A DNA stretch of 64,000 nucleotides from Soonwooa sp023440705 (GCA_023440705.1 JAEXRP010000024.1:3890-67889); one strand, 5' to 3'; counted from the first letter of the stretch, positions 51,335 through 60,147 are shown. Notes: a model not told the origin generated them from the sequence alone. Made by a program: numbers and translations.

Positions 51335-52474
51335 ATGAAATTATTCCAAGTTAGTTTTCTAACAATTTGTCTCCTAAGTTCTTGCTCTGATAAAGCGCAA
51401 AAGCCAACAGCCTCAACTGAAAAAATTGTAAAATCTACGACAACTTTAGAAAAGATTCCGTCGCAAGAAGAAATTGCGAAAATGCTTCAATTAAAGAAAG
51501 CTGAGAAAAATGTGACGTTTGATAAAGAAAAATTTACTTTGCCTTTTAATATTAAAATGAAAGCCAAAAACCGCGTAGAATCTCTGTTTTTGTGGCAACT
51601 TGGCGATTTGGAATTAAATAGCGAAAGTGATAATTTTTTTGCTTTTGGTTTTGAAGATGAGTTAAAATATAAGGATGAAAATATCGACTAAGGTGCCATG
51701 AATCTTGTGTGGACGGACAAGGAAGATGCGGTGACCATTGAGAAAGTTAAAAAACAGCTAAAAGATGTTGATGCGATTTATTATTCTGATAATGAAAGTG
51801 TTATCTACCGCGAAAGAGGTTCGGTTAACAGTGTTTATTTCAAATATTTAAAAGATAAAAAAGCCTTTGCTTTATTCTTTTTGTCGAATGATCATTTTTC
51901 GTTTGAGCTAGAAATTCCTCAAAAATTAGAGCTTGCTATTAGTCAATTGTCTTTGGCTAAAAACTTTTTTAGAACTGAGCCAACAAGCTTACCAAAAGAT
52001 TGGGAAGCTTATGAAAAAAGCTTGAATAGCTTGGACTTGGAAACCGTCAAAGAAACAAAAACCGAACTCACAAAAAGTTTAAAGTCTGCTAAAGAAAAGG
52101 AGTTTTCGAAATTAAAATTAATGTCGATGGAAGTGATGCCAATTTCGACAGATGCTACAAAAGCTTGGTCTACACTTCAAAATTATTATTCTAAAAAGAT
52201 AAAAGAAGTCGACGAAAACATTTTTCCAAATGCTGAATACTATTCGTTTGCAAAATATAAAAGTTTTAGAGTAGAATATTCGGATGCAGACGCTATGATT
52301 TTAGAATTGACGGACGTTTTTGACCATGTCGCTTATGCTGCCATTTTGAAAACGAAAATCCAAAATAAAGACGTGCTTTTAGCAACACAAAATATCTCTA
52401 ATTGGGTTAATGATCAACATTCTAAAGAAATGGCTTATTTTTATTTAGCGATGTTTCGACATTTTTCGAAGTGA
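51335..52474 (+). pseudogene. Lipoprotein gene interrupted by an in-frame TAA
   Basis: Two frames of 118 and 258 codons lie in the same reading frame, separated by one TAA at 51689-51691 and three codons (GAC-TAA-GGT-GCC-ATG). The first part starts as a lipoprotein (LTICLLSSCSDK, Cys17) and then reads FTLPFNIKMKAKNRVESLF; the second part begins MNLVWTDKEDAVTIEKVKK and continues as a normal soluble protein of unknown family. A single base change (for example TAA from TAC, TCA, CAA or GAA) would join them into a 379-codon gene. It may be a real pseudogene, a recent nonsense mutation or a sequencing error. No family recognised. Confidence 0.7.
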
Positions 52475-52498
52475 TAAATAATTTCCGTCTGGACTAAA

Positions 52499-52999
52499 TT
52501 ATTTTTCTATTTCCAATTTTAAAATTTCGTTGTTTGTTTCTCCATTTGCATAAATGATTCGAACATTTAATCCATCATGGAAAACATTACTATGATTTCC
52601 TCCAAAATGACTGAATTCGGAGATTGCATTATCATAATATTCAAAATGAATTGAATCAACATCAAAACTTTCAAAGCTAGTTTTTCCTTTGTGACCTCTA
52701 GAAAAATTGGATATTTTCCCTTCTACTACTTTTCTTTTGCTAGAATTAATAAATTCAATTAACCTTTGTTGACTATCGTCTTTTGCGAAAAAACGTGTAT
52801 GGACATACATTGGTAAAGTAATAAGGATAAATATTCCTACGATAAACAAATAGAATTTCTTTTCGAAACTTGATTTTTTATATTTTAAAATAAGTAAAAA
52901 AACGAAGATAGAAAGCAACAAAACAAGTAACAAAACAATATCTGAAGAAATTGAATTGCTTGGTGTGTCAAGAAGTGACCAGTAAGTTTCATATTTCAT
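52499..52999 (-). CDS. Small membrane protein, unknown
   Basis: A 166-residue protein with two predicted membrane helices near the N-terminus (IVLLLVLLLSIFVFLLIL, about 21-38, and FYLFIVGIFILITLPMYV, about 49-66) and a soluble C-terminal part of about 95 residues, with the charged stretch KVVEGKISNFSRGHKGK and an acidic end. No recognised family. It stands alone between the broken lipoprotein gene and mutS2. Confidence 0.55.
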   Translation of the reverse strand: MKYETYWSLLDTPSNSISSDIVLLLVLLLSIFVFLLILKYKKSSFEKKFYLFIVGIFILITLPMYVHTRFFAKDDSQQRLIEFINSSKRKVVEGKISNFSRGHKGKTSFESFDVDSIHFEYYDNAISEFSHFGGNHSNVFHDGLNVRIIYANGETNNEILKLEIEK

Positions 53000-53086
53000 A
53001 TTGTTTTGAAGGTGTTTTTGCGATCTTACTTAATCTAATTCGCTATAATTATTACATATTTTTTGCTTTATTTAGGTCTTAAAACC

Positions 53087-55234
53087 TTAAATCCTTTCCA
53101 GCTCGTCAGCGCTAATGACCGTTTTGAAAGTTCCGTAGTTAACCGTGATTTTATTCTTGTTAATCATTTCGATGGTTCCGACGCTGGTACTTCCTGAGAT
53201 GCGAACGCGTTGACCAATTTTTAACCAAAGTGCACGTTCTTTTTGACGCTTTTCTTCGATTTTTTCATTGGTTTCAGCAATCTTTTCAATGACTTCTTCT
53301 TTCTTCAGTTGTTGCGTAATTTTGCGTTTTACAACTTGCAGACGTTTGGATTCATCTTTGTCAGCGCCAACTTTTCGGAATTTTTCTTGTTCCAAAAGTT
53401 TAACAAAATCTTTAACCACATCTTTACGAGATTTTCCTTTGGTGTAGCTGTCAATAAAAGCTTCAACCTTGTTTCCGAATTGCAATTTGCGATGCTCGTC
53501 TTCATATAATTTTTGAAAATTAAACAACTTTTGCTGCAATTGTTCATTCAGTTTGTGAAGATTATCACGTTTGTCTTCAACAGATTCTTTTCGAGTTGTA
53601 AGGTCCGATTTCAGTTTTTCAACTTCGTATTTTTCTTGTTGAAGTTTTACAATCGTTTTATCAAGATTAACGATGTCGTGCTCAACTTTCTTTTTTGCAT
53701 TATGAATGATAAATCTCGGAATTCGATTTTTCTCAGCAACTTCAAAAGTAAACGAACTTCCCGCTTGTCCGATTTCTAATTTGTACATCGGTTCCAAAGT
53801 TTCTTCATCGAAAAGCATTGCCGCATTCATCGCGTGTGGAAGTTGTTCTACAACCAATTTGATGTTGGTGTAGTGCGTTGTGATAATCGCATAACTTCCT
53901 TTTTCGTAGAAAAACTCTAGAAAAGCTTCCGCCAAAGCACCTCCCAATTCTGGATCTGATCCTGTCCCGAATTCGTCGATTAGCAATAACGTATTTTCGT
54001 TGGCTTCGCGAATGATGCTCGCCATTTTTTTAAGTCGAGAAGAGTAGGTCGAAAGATGATTTTCGATTGATTGGTTGTCACCGATGTCCGTCATTAATTT
54101 GTCAAAGAAAAACATCTCCGACTTTGGATGAACGGGAACCAAAATCCCAGTCTGAATCATCAATTGAAGTAAACCTAAAGTTTTTAATGTAATCGATTTT
54201 CCACCAGCATTTGGACCAGAAATACAAATAATTCTATTTTTTTCTGAAAGTTCTAAAGTCTGCGAAAAAATATCTTTGTTCTCGGCTTTGTTTCTTAACC
54301 AAAGTAAAGGATGGAAAGCGTTAATTAGTTTTAAGCTTTTGTGGCGATTGATTTTTGGTAAAACACCATTAATCATTTTTGCAAATCTAGCTTTTGCTCG
54401 GATGATGTCGAGGTCAAAAATATAAGTTTGATAATCCTCTAATTGCGGTTGGAATTCTGCAAGTTCGGCGGTTAGCTTTCTTAGGATTCTGTCAATTTCT
54501 TTTTTCTCTTCTTCTTCATTTTCTCGAAGACGAAACTGATGTTTAATCACGCTTTCTGGCTGGATGTAAGTGATAGAACCTGTTTTAGAAACACCTAATG
54601 TACGACCAGCAACTCTTTTTTTGTAACCAGATTTAACTGCCAAAACGCGTTGGTCATCAATAATACTTTCACGAATGTCATCTAGAAAATCACCTTGCGC
54701 AAGCGAAGATAATGCGCGATTAAAATTCTCTTGAATGGCTTTTCGGGCATGTTGAATTTCGCCTCGAATTGTTTTTAAATCCGATGATGCATCACTTTTA
54801 ACTTCTCCAAAACGGTTAAAGACTTTAGCGATTTTGTCAATGATTTCTTTTCTAAAATCCAAATCTTTAACATCATTATTAAGATTTGGGAAAACTTCGA
54901 TCAACTTTGGAAAGTAATTTTGAAGCTTGCCAACTTGCTCTGTTAAGTTTTTGATTTTGATAAAAGCATGATTTTCTAATCGATAATTCTCGATGTGCAT
55001 CACTTTTAACGCATCTTCGATATCTTCATACTCATCAAACGGAATAGCGTTTTCGCTTTCGTAAGAACTTAAGAATTCGGATGTTTTTTTTAATGATAAT
55101 TCAGCTTCATCAATAGACATTGGTTGAAGCTCGAGGATTTTTTCGGATATTTTGGGAGAGTAGGCGAGTGGCGCGATTTCGGCCAACAAGCGCGGAAACT
55201 CTAATTCTTGTAAATTTTCTTGACTGACTTGCAC
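53087..55234 (-). CDS. mutS2: MutS2 family ATPase (no Smr domain)
   Basis: A MutS-like ATPase acting on recombination intermediates or on stalled, collided ribosomes. The GTG at 55234 (715 residues) is chosen over an upstream start at 55303 because a TATCTTTG promoter box lies just before it and the family starts at about VSQENLQELEFPRLL. Walker A is ICISGPNAGGKSITLKTL, Walker B LLLIDEFGTGSDPELGGALA, and a long coiled-coil (about 490-640) and a KOW-like end (GQRVRISGSTSVGTIEMI) follow. The Smr endonuclease domain that follows this end in B. subtilis MutS2 (785 residues) is absent. Confidence 0.93.
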   Translation of the reverse strand: MQVSQENLQELEFPRLLAEIAPLAYSPKISEKILELQPMSIDEAELSLKKTSEFLSSYESENAIPFDEYEDIEDALKVMHIENYRLENHAFIKIKNLTEQVGKLQNYFPKLIEVFPNLNNDVKDLDFRKEIIDKIAKVFNRFGEVKSDASSDLKTIRGEIQHARKAIQENFNRALSSLAQGDFLDDIRESIIDDQRVLAVKSGYKKRVAGRTLGVSKTGSITYIQPESVIKHQFRLRENEEEEKKEIDRILRKLTAELAEFQPQLEDYQTYIFDLDIIRAKARFAKMINGVLPKINRHKSLKLINAFHPLLWLRNKAENKDIFSQTLELSEKNRIICISGPNAGGKSITLKTLGLLQLMIQTGILVPVHPKSEMFFFDKLMTDIGDNQSIENHLSTYSSRLKKMASIIREANENTLLLIDEFGTGSDPELGGALAEAFLEFFYEKGSYAIITTHYTNIKLVVEQLPHAMNAAMLFDEETLEPMYKLEIGQAGSSFTFEVAEKNRIPRFIIHNAKKKVEHDIVNLDKTIVKLQQEKYEVEKLKSDLTTRKESVEDKRDNLHKLNEQLQQKLFNFQKLYEDEHRKLQFGNKVEAFIDSYTKGKSRKDVVKDFVKLLEQEKFRKVGADKDESKRLQVVKRKITQQLKKEEVIEKIAETNEKIEEKRQKERALWLKIGQRVRISGSTSVGTIEMINKNKITVNYGTFKTVISADELERI

Positions 55235-55238
55235 ACGA

Positions 55239-55246
55239 CAAAGATA
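55239..55246 (-). promoter_or_regulatory. mutS2 promoter -7 box (TATCTTTG) next to GTG start
   Basis: On the minus strand TATCTTTG matches TANNTTTG exactly and ends 4 nt before the GTG start at 55234, suggesting a leaderless or very short leader mRNA as for queG. Confidence 0.55.
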
Positions 55247-55326
55247 AGAAATTGAAGTGATAGATGTTAGGTAATAGGTGATTGGTGGCAGTTCGTAAAT
55301 CAAAAATCCTCAATATTAAACAAAAA

Positions 55327-55348
55327 GGAGTTGCCTTTCGACAACCCC
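55327..55348 (-). terminator. Terminator of the YceI-like/porin gene block
   Basis: GGGGTTG ... CAACTCC stem (one wobble) followed on the minus strand by TTTTTG; about 40 bp past the stop of the last gene. Confidence 0.7.
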
Positions 55349-55387
55349 AAATAAAAAAACGTAGAATTTATATAAAGTGTGCTTTTA

Positions 55388-55894
55388 CTAGATTTTGGCA
55401 TCTAAGCAAAATTGCAATGACAACTCGTCTTTGACAACTACAACGCCGCCCATCTTCTTCGGAGGTGTGATTTGGAAGTCACTGAATTTTACATTTCTTT
55501 TGCGGTTTAACCTCCCATTTTGGTTTGAAAAATTAATTTGATACTTCTGAGTTTTGTTCATTATTTTGACTTCAACATTCGCTAAATATTGATTGTTATT
55601 GGTTTTAGAAAAGTTCAAAAACTTAACATACATAGTTGGATATTGCTTCTCAGAAAGTGTCTTTTTGAAATCGTTGGTCATCACTCGGTTTTTACAATCG
55701 AATCCATTGACTTTAATTTCGAGTTCGGGAAGTTGTGCTTTGCTAAAATTGATGTTATTGCTATCATTAGAAATATCATTAACACATTTGAAGCTATTGA
55801 TGTTGGTTTTGCCATTTATTTCAATAAAATTCTGCTGTCCAAACATCATCAAAGCACCAAAAACAGCAAAAGAAAAAATGTATAAGCGTTTCAT
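55388..55894 (-). CDS. YceI-like secreted protein, divergent
   Basis: A 168-residue exported protein (signal peptide to about residue 19, MFGQ). It follows the YceI lipocalin-like plan loosely: INGKTNINSFKC near the start, a strand LPELEIKVNGFDCKNRVMTND, the region SEKQYPTMYVKFLNF (the DxxKYPxxxF-type position) and a final strand ELSLQFCLDAKI. YceI domains bind isoprenoid-type lipids. The protein has three Cys residues. It is the third gene of a block with a porin-like gene and a canonical YceI gene (57288). Divergent enough that the fold call is moderate. Confidence 0.65.
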   Translation of the reverse strand: MKRLYIFSFAVFGALMMFGQQNFIEINGKTNINSFKCVNDISNDSNNINFSKAQLPELEIKVNGFDCKNRVMTNDFKKTLSEKQYPTMYVKFLNFSKTNNNQYLANVEVKIMNKTQKYQINFSNQNGRLNRKRNVKFSDFQITPPKKMGGVVVVKDELSLQFCLDAKI

Positions 55895-55972
55895 TTTAAT
55901 AAAAATTAAAAGAGGGAAGATGTCCGAGAAATAATCTTCCCTCTAACACAAACAATATAAACTATCAATTAT

Positions 55973-57244
55973 TTAGAATGAAATAGCCGCTTCTAGGACT
56001 ACGCCATTGAATTTTCCGTCGTACAAAATACTTGCTGGAGAATATCCGTCGTATTTTTGATTGACATATTCTGCTTTCGCCATGATATTTTTAGTCATAA
56101 ACCAGCCACCACCAACGTTGTAACGTTTTACTTCAACATTTTCTTTAGATGCTAATTCACCTTTTACCATGTTGTAACGACCGCCCACATAGAGGTTTTC
56201 GTTATTTCCGAATCGATACAAAAGTTCTGCGCCGTATTGGTTCCATGTTCTTCTATCAACCTCTGTAAAGTTTCTGCCAGAAGCATTTTCAAAGATTCCG
56301 AAGAATTCTAAACCTTGGTATTTAACAAAAGGGTTAATCATGACGCTAGTTACTTTGTTCTTAAAATCTGGGATAACCTGTCCAGATCTGAAGTTAGCAG
56401 AAGATGTAGCCGCGGCATTTTCCATCACATAATAATATCTAGATCCAGCTCTGTCACCGTCATAAAAATCTAATCTCTGTGTTTGCGCCGCATTGTAAAC
56501 CGAACCTGTCAAACGAACTCTCAGATCATTGTTAACTTGCTTGTCATAACCAATTTTTGCGTAGACTGAAGGACTTGTTCCGCCTGTAGCATTTTGGTTA
56601 AGTCGCCCGTTGGTAACACCCGCCATTCCTAAAAAGCCATTTCTTTGATAATAAACTTCCGCAAAAACCATAGTTGCATAGGCATCCATTAGATAATTTC
56701 CCACAAATGGATTTCGGATTGTATATGCGTTGTCACTTCTTCTAAAATGCGCATCACCGTAATTGATCTCATCTTGTCCAACTTTAATAGTTGCATATTT
56801 CATAAAATCTCCAAGAAAATCCTTTTTAATAAAGTCTAATTTGTCGATTTGTAAATAACCACCTTTTACATAAGTTTCGTTGTGGTGGCGAGATGACAAG
56901 AAAGTTCTCAAGTGCAAATTAACACCATCATATAAAGCAACATCGATGTCCAAATTGGCTGTTGGTAGGTTAAAATTGTTCCCGATGTTATACAATTTTG
57001 TAGCTGGATTATTTTGATCTGCACCGCTCTCATGTTTAACCCCTTGGAATTGTAGTGCGAAGGCACCGCCAACTCTTACCTTTAGTTTTTCAAACGTTGT
57101 CACAGAGTCTTTTGGACTTTCGAATTGGTTAACGCCATGTTGATCTCTTGGTGAAAAGTTGTCAAATTTTTGTTCTTGTGCATGTCCTAATCCACTGAAG
57201 AAAATGGCTGCTAAAGCTGTTGTTTTAAGTATATTTGATTTCAT
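55973..57244 (-). CDS. Outer-membrane porin-like protein (phosphate-selective porin type)
   Basis: A 423-residue outer-membrane barrel (signal peptide to about residue 22, GHAQ). It shows many alternating strands, Tyr- and Gly-rich: INPFVKYQGLEFFGIF, GAELLYRFGNNENLYVGGRY, NVGGGWFMTKNIMAKAEYVN, with a C-terminal VVLEAAISF ending in Phe as in outer-membrane proteins. The start of the mature region (LKVRVGGAFALQFQGV) and length fit OprO/OprP-like porins. It lies between the two YceI-type genes, 43 bp from one and 78 bp from the other, in one block. The substrate is unknown. Confidence 0.75.
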   Translation of the reverse strand: MKSNILKTTALAAIFFSGLGHAQEQKFDNFSPRDQHGVNQFESPKDSVTTFEKLKVRVGGAFALQFQGVKHESGADQNNPATKLYNIGNNFNLPTANLDIDVALYDGVNLHLRTFLSSRHHNETYVKGGYLQIDKLDFIKKDFLGDFMKYATIKVGQDEINYGDAHFRRSDNAYTIRNPFVGNYLMDAYATMVFAEVYYQRNGFLGMAGVTNGRLNQNATGGTSPSVYAKIGYDKQVNNDLRVRLTGSVYNAAQTQRLDFYDGDRAGSRYYYVMENAAATSSANFRSGQVIPDFKNKVTSVMINPFVKYQGLEFFGIFENASGRNFTEVDRRTWNQYGAELLYRFGNNENLYVGGRYNMVKGELASKENVEVKRYNVGGGWFMTKNIMAKAEYVNQKYDGYSPASILYDGKFNGVVLEAAISF

Positions 57245-57287
57245 AGTTTCTTATTTAATATTGTTAAAAAATGTGTTGACTTAGTTC

Positions 57288-57833
57288 CTATTTTGTACTA
57301 ATATTGAAATTGATATTAATCTCGTCGCCCGATTTTATAGTTCCCATCATCACACTTGGAGGTTTAATCCCGAAAGTTGTCATTTTCAATTTTGTACTTC
57401 CTTTAATGTTGTAAGAATTCCCACTTTTAGTAACATTAACAGGAATGCTAATATTTTTGGTGACATTGCTGATGGTCATATTACCTTGTACGGTTGCATT
57501 TCCGCTAGTTGGTAAGCTACTTGTTGTAAAGACAATGTCAGGATATTTGTCTGTATTAAGCGCTTTGTAGGCGTTTTTGTCTAAAGAAGAATCTTTACTT
57601 TTTAGGCTAGTTGCTTTCAGTACAAATTTTACATCTTCGATTTTGTTGCCTTTAACATCGCCTGAAAAGGTCGATTGAGTGGAAGTCATATCCCATTTAT
57701 GCAAAGTCGAAGTGCCATCTATTTTTACATTTGAAGATTGTTGACTTATTTTTTGTGCATTTACTAAATTGATAGAAAGCCCAAACATTAATGCTCCAAC
57801 TAAAATTCCAATTTTCTTGTAAGTAGTTTTCAT
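57288..57833 (-). CDS. YceI family protein
   Basis: A 181-residue exported lipocalin-like protein (signal peptide to about residue 26, NAQ). YceI motifs: VKIDGTSTLHKWDMTSTQ (the family start xxxGxSxLHxW is typical of Bacteroidota YceI), LNTDKYPDIVFTTSSL (the DxxKYPxIxF box), TISNVTKNISIPVNV and a final FGIKPPSVMMGTIKSGDEI (metal or lipid site region). It is first in the block with the porin-like and YceI-like genes. YceI proteins bind polyisoprenoids and are linked to envelope or oxidative stress; the role here is unproven. Confidence 0.92.
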   Translation of the reverse strand: MKTTYKKIGILVGALMFGLSINLVNAQKISQQSSNVKIDGTSTLHKWDMTSTQSTFSGDVKGNKIEDVKFVLKATSLKSKDSSLDKNAYKALNTDKYPDIVFTTSSLPTSGNATVQGNMTISNVTKNISIPVNVTKSGNSYNIKGSTKLKMTTFGIKPPSVMMGTIKSGDEININFNISTK

Positions 57834-57931
57834 ATCTTTAAGTTTATATATTTATTATTAGATAATCTTCTGTTATTTTGTATTACAAATTTATAAACAT
57901 TGTATTTTATGTTAAAATATTTTGATATGAT

Positions 57932-57958
57932 AAAAATCCTAACAGTTGTTAGTTTTTA
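57932..57958 (-). promoter_or_regulatory. Inverted repeat (CTAACA-gt-TGTTAG) upstream of the YceI block
   Basis: A 6-bp stem with 2-nt centre flanked by AAAAATC and TTTTTATT, about 100 bp before the YceI start. It resembles the palindrome TAACTAACGTTAGTTA at 32160. Operator is inference. Confidence 0.35.
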
Positions 57959-58231
57959 TTGTTTTTGTATTAAATTTAACTTTTTTATATTTTTTTAATA
58001 TGAATTAAATGATTGTGTGTAGAAATACAAAGAAATATGGATGTTAATTAAATAAAAAATATTTAATAGTCGATGAATAGGACTTTTGAGTGATAAAAAT
58101 CAAGGTTTAGGAACTCTAGTTTGATAAGAAAAATTGTAAATTAATAGAATTGAATTTTCATAATGATATCAACGACATTGTCTAAATGAATAGTCATAAA
58201 ACTATTATCTATCTCTAATCTCACATTTTAA

Positions 58232-58266
58232 AAATAAAAAAGCCTATTTGTTTAAAAATAGGCTTT
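58232..58266 (-). terminator. Rho-independent terminator of the small membrane protein gene
   Basis: AAAGCCTATTT-gttta-AAAATAGGCTTT stem followed on the minus strand by a T-run, 6 bp past the stop. Confidence 0.85.
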
Positions 58267-58271
58267 GTAAT

Positions 58272-58418
58272 TTATTTCTTGATTTGATTGGTTTCGCTAA
58301 GATTGTTAAAGATATCTGGAAAAAGTGCGGCTATCACAAAGTATCCGACTATCATTAATACAATAACTACAAACAAAACAATAACAAATATTGGAGGTTT
58401 ATTTTTTAGATTTTTCAT
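58272..58418 (-). CDS. Small single-helix membrane protein
   Basis: A 48-residue protein starting at the ATG at 58418 (the longer frame to 58460 adds an unlikely start). A basic N-terminus (KNLKNKPP) leads to a helix IFVIVLFVVIVLMIVGYFVI and a tail with FPDIFNNLSETNQIKK. It has its own terminator. A DUF-type small inner-membrane protein of unknown role; the strong terminator and the clear basic-then-hydrophobic plan support a real gene. Confidence 0.55.
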   Translation of the reverse strand: MKNLKNKPPIFVIVLFVVIVLMIVGYFVIAALFPDIFNNLSETNQIKK

Positions 58419-58460
58419 AATATAAAGTTTTGATGTACTAAATATCGATGCAAAAATCAT

Positions 58461-58809
58461 TCTTATTTTGTATTTGTTTTAAATAAATGAATATGTTTTA
58501 AAATAATTAAATCTAAACTTAGAGTTTTTATAAGAGCTTTAATCAATTACAACTTTTATCCAATTTCAAGAATAAATACTTTACATAATTTTAAAAATAT
58601 TCATCACAGCCTGAATAAAATCTTCATATTTTGCATATCGAGCACGGGTAATGAGCAACGAATCGGCTACTTTTTGCTGCGAAATTTTTTGTTGACTTCT
58701 CAAAAAGTGCATGCTATCGGACAAAATCAATATTGTTACAATTTATATCGTTAAATATTTCATTTATTGATATAAAACATACTAATTTTGAAATTTAATT
58801 TTCAACTTA
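58461..58809. other. Intergenic region before dinB
   Basis: About 350 bp. Only the truncated XRE regulator remnant (58581-58712, minus strand) is recognised in it. The rest is AT-rich, and the last 97 bp should contain the dinB promoter without an obvious consensus match. Confidence 0.5.
58581..58712 (-). pseudogene. Truncated XRE-type helix-turn-helix regulator remnant
   Basis: A short frame of 43 codons on the minus strand reads MHFLRSQQKISQQKVADSLL then ITRARYAKYEDFIQAVMN and stops. The pattern LRxxxxxSQxxxADxLxIxRxRYxxYE is the classic XRE-family first helix-turn-helix, which in full proteins is followed by more helices and sometimes a LexA-type peptidase domain. Here it ends directly after the YE. 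An in-frame TTG upstream would add a few residues (SDS). It lies divergent to dinB. In related bacteria an XRE/LexA-like regulator often sits beside such polymerases, so this may be the remains of that gene. Confidence 0.6.
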
Positions 58810-59964
58810 ATGATGGATCGTGCAATTGTACATATGGATTTGGACACTTTTTTTGTGTCATGCGAGAGACGGAACAATTCTGAACTTAATGGTATCCCTT
58901 TGATAATCGGTGGTGGCGATCGTGGTGTTGTGGCGTCGTGCTCTTATGAAGCTCGTAAATTTGGCGTTCGTTCTGCGATGCCCATTCGTATGGCGATGAA
59001 ACTTTGTCCTGATGCAAAAATTATCCGTGGCGATCACGAACTGTACTCTAATTTATCGCATCTCGTAACCGAAATTATCCAAGAAAAAGTCCCCGTGATG
59101 GAGAAAGCGAGTATTGATGAATTTTACCTCGATTTATCTGGAATGGACAAGTTTTTCGGGTGCTATCAATGGACGACGGAAATTGCAGAAGCGGTAAGAA
59201 AGGAATCTGGTTTGCCCATCAGTTTTGCATTATCTACGAACAAAACCGTTTCTAAAATCGGGACTGGTGAAGCTAAACCCTTAGGAAAATTGGAGATTAA
59301 AGAAGCTTTAATAAAACCTTTTCTAAACCCTTTATCCATCAAGAAAATTCCGATGGTGGGAAATGTTACGTTTCAATTGTTGTCAAGAATTGGGATTAGA
59401 ACGATACAAACTTTGTCGGAAATGCCTGTTCATGTGCTTCAACAGATGATTGGTAAAAATGGTACCGAACTTTGGAAAAAAGCCAACGGAATTGATGAAA
59501 ATCCCGTAGTTCCTTATTCTGAGAGGAAATCGATTTCCACAGAACGAACATTCACCAACGATACGATGGATATTGTCGCTTTAAAAGGCTTGATTGCAGG
59601 AATGGCAGAACAACTAGCATATCAACTTCGGAAAGAAAAATGGTTGACTTCCACAGTAACTTTAAAAATTCGCTACGCCAATTTCGACACCGAAACCAAG
59701 CAATGCAGAGTCGCTTATACGGCTGTAGATCATACTTTGTCGCGGGTTGCGTTGGATCTTTTTGAAAAGTTATATACCCGAAGAATGCGTTTGCGATTGG
59801 TCGGACTTCGGTTTACGAATCTTGTTCACGGTCAACATCAAATGGATTTATTTGAAGACACCGAAGAGCTAATCAACCTCTATCAAAGCATGGATTATCT
59901 AAAAAATAGGTTTGGCTCCAATGCAGTCGGTCGAGCGGCGGGGTTTAATGTGTTGAAGGTTTAG
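58810..59964 (+). CDS. dinB: Y-family DNA polymerase IV (DinB-type)
   Basis: A 384-residue translesion polymerase. Catalytic motifs: AIVHMDLDTFFVSCERR (first metal-binding Asp) and ASIDEFYLDLSG (Asp-Glu pair). Other family features: GVVASCSYEARKFGVRSAMP in the fingers and the TNKTVSKIGTGEAKPLGKLE and IPMVGNVTFQLLSRIG helix-hairpin-helix region. It starts with ATG-ATG (58810). The 3' end carries a 21-bp duplication including the stop. It lies upstream of a DnaE-type polymerase with about 1.05 kb between, so the two may once have been one mutasome operon. Confidence 0.93.
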   Translation: MMDRAIVHMDLDTFFVSCERRNNSELNGIPLIIGGGDRGVVASCSYEARKFGVRSAMPIRMAMKLCPDAKIIRGDHELYSNLSHLVTEIIQEKVPVMEKASIDEFYLDLSGMDKFFGCYQWTTEIAEAVRKESGLPISFALSTNKTVSKIGTGEAKPLGKLEIKEALIKPFLNPLSIKKIPMVGNVTFQLLSRIGIRTIQTLSEMPVHVLQQMIGKNGTELWKKANGIDENPVVPYSERKSISTERTFTNDTMDIVALKGLIAGMAEQLAYQLRKEKWLTSTVTLKIRYANFDTETKQCRVAYTAVDHTLSRVALDLFEKLYTRRMRLRLVGLRFTNLVHGQHQMDLFEDTEELINLYQSMDYLKNRFGSNAVGRAAGFNVLKV

Positions 59965-59989
59965 AGTTATGTGTTGAAGGTTTAGAGTT
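59948..59989 (+). repeat. 21-bp tandem duplication over the dinB stop codon
   Basis: The 21-mer starting ATGTGTTGAAGGTTTAGAGT occurs twice in a row (59948-59968 and 59969-59989). The dinB stop TAG is in the first copy. The unit length is three times seven. Confidence 0.9.
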
Positions 59990-60005
59990 TAATCTTTAAA
60001 GCTTT

Positions 60006-60088
60006 GCGTCACTTCGAGTAGGTTTTGAAAAAACCGTATCGAGAAGTCTTGATTAGAATAGTTCTCGATACGCTACTCGAACTGACGC
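60006..60088 (+). repeat. Palindromic repeat, copy 1
   Basis: An 83-bp element with outer arms GCGTCACTTCGAGTA and TACTCGAACTGACGC (one mismatch), inner arms GTATCGAGAA and TTCTCGATAC, and a nested mini-hairpin GGTTTT-gaa-AAAACC in the left arm only. About 40 bp past the dinB stop. Confidence 0.95.
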
Positions 60089-60147
60089 AATGTGCAAATT
60101 TTTAAGAATAAGTTTAATTTACTACAACTGATGTTGGTACAATATTT

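Larger units (their letters stand above)
57834..58271. other. 438-bp intergenic region
   Basis: AT-rich, no gene. It holds a small inverted repeat CTAACA-gt-TGTTAG (within 57932-57958, flanked by A- and T-tracts), a possible operator or hairpin upstream of the YceI operon, and the terminator for the small membrane gene at 58232-58266. The first 70 bp before the YceI start are the presumed promoter with no clear consensus. Confidence 0.5.
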
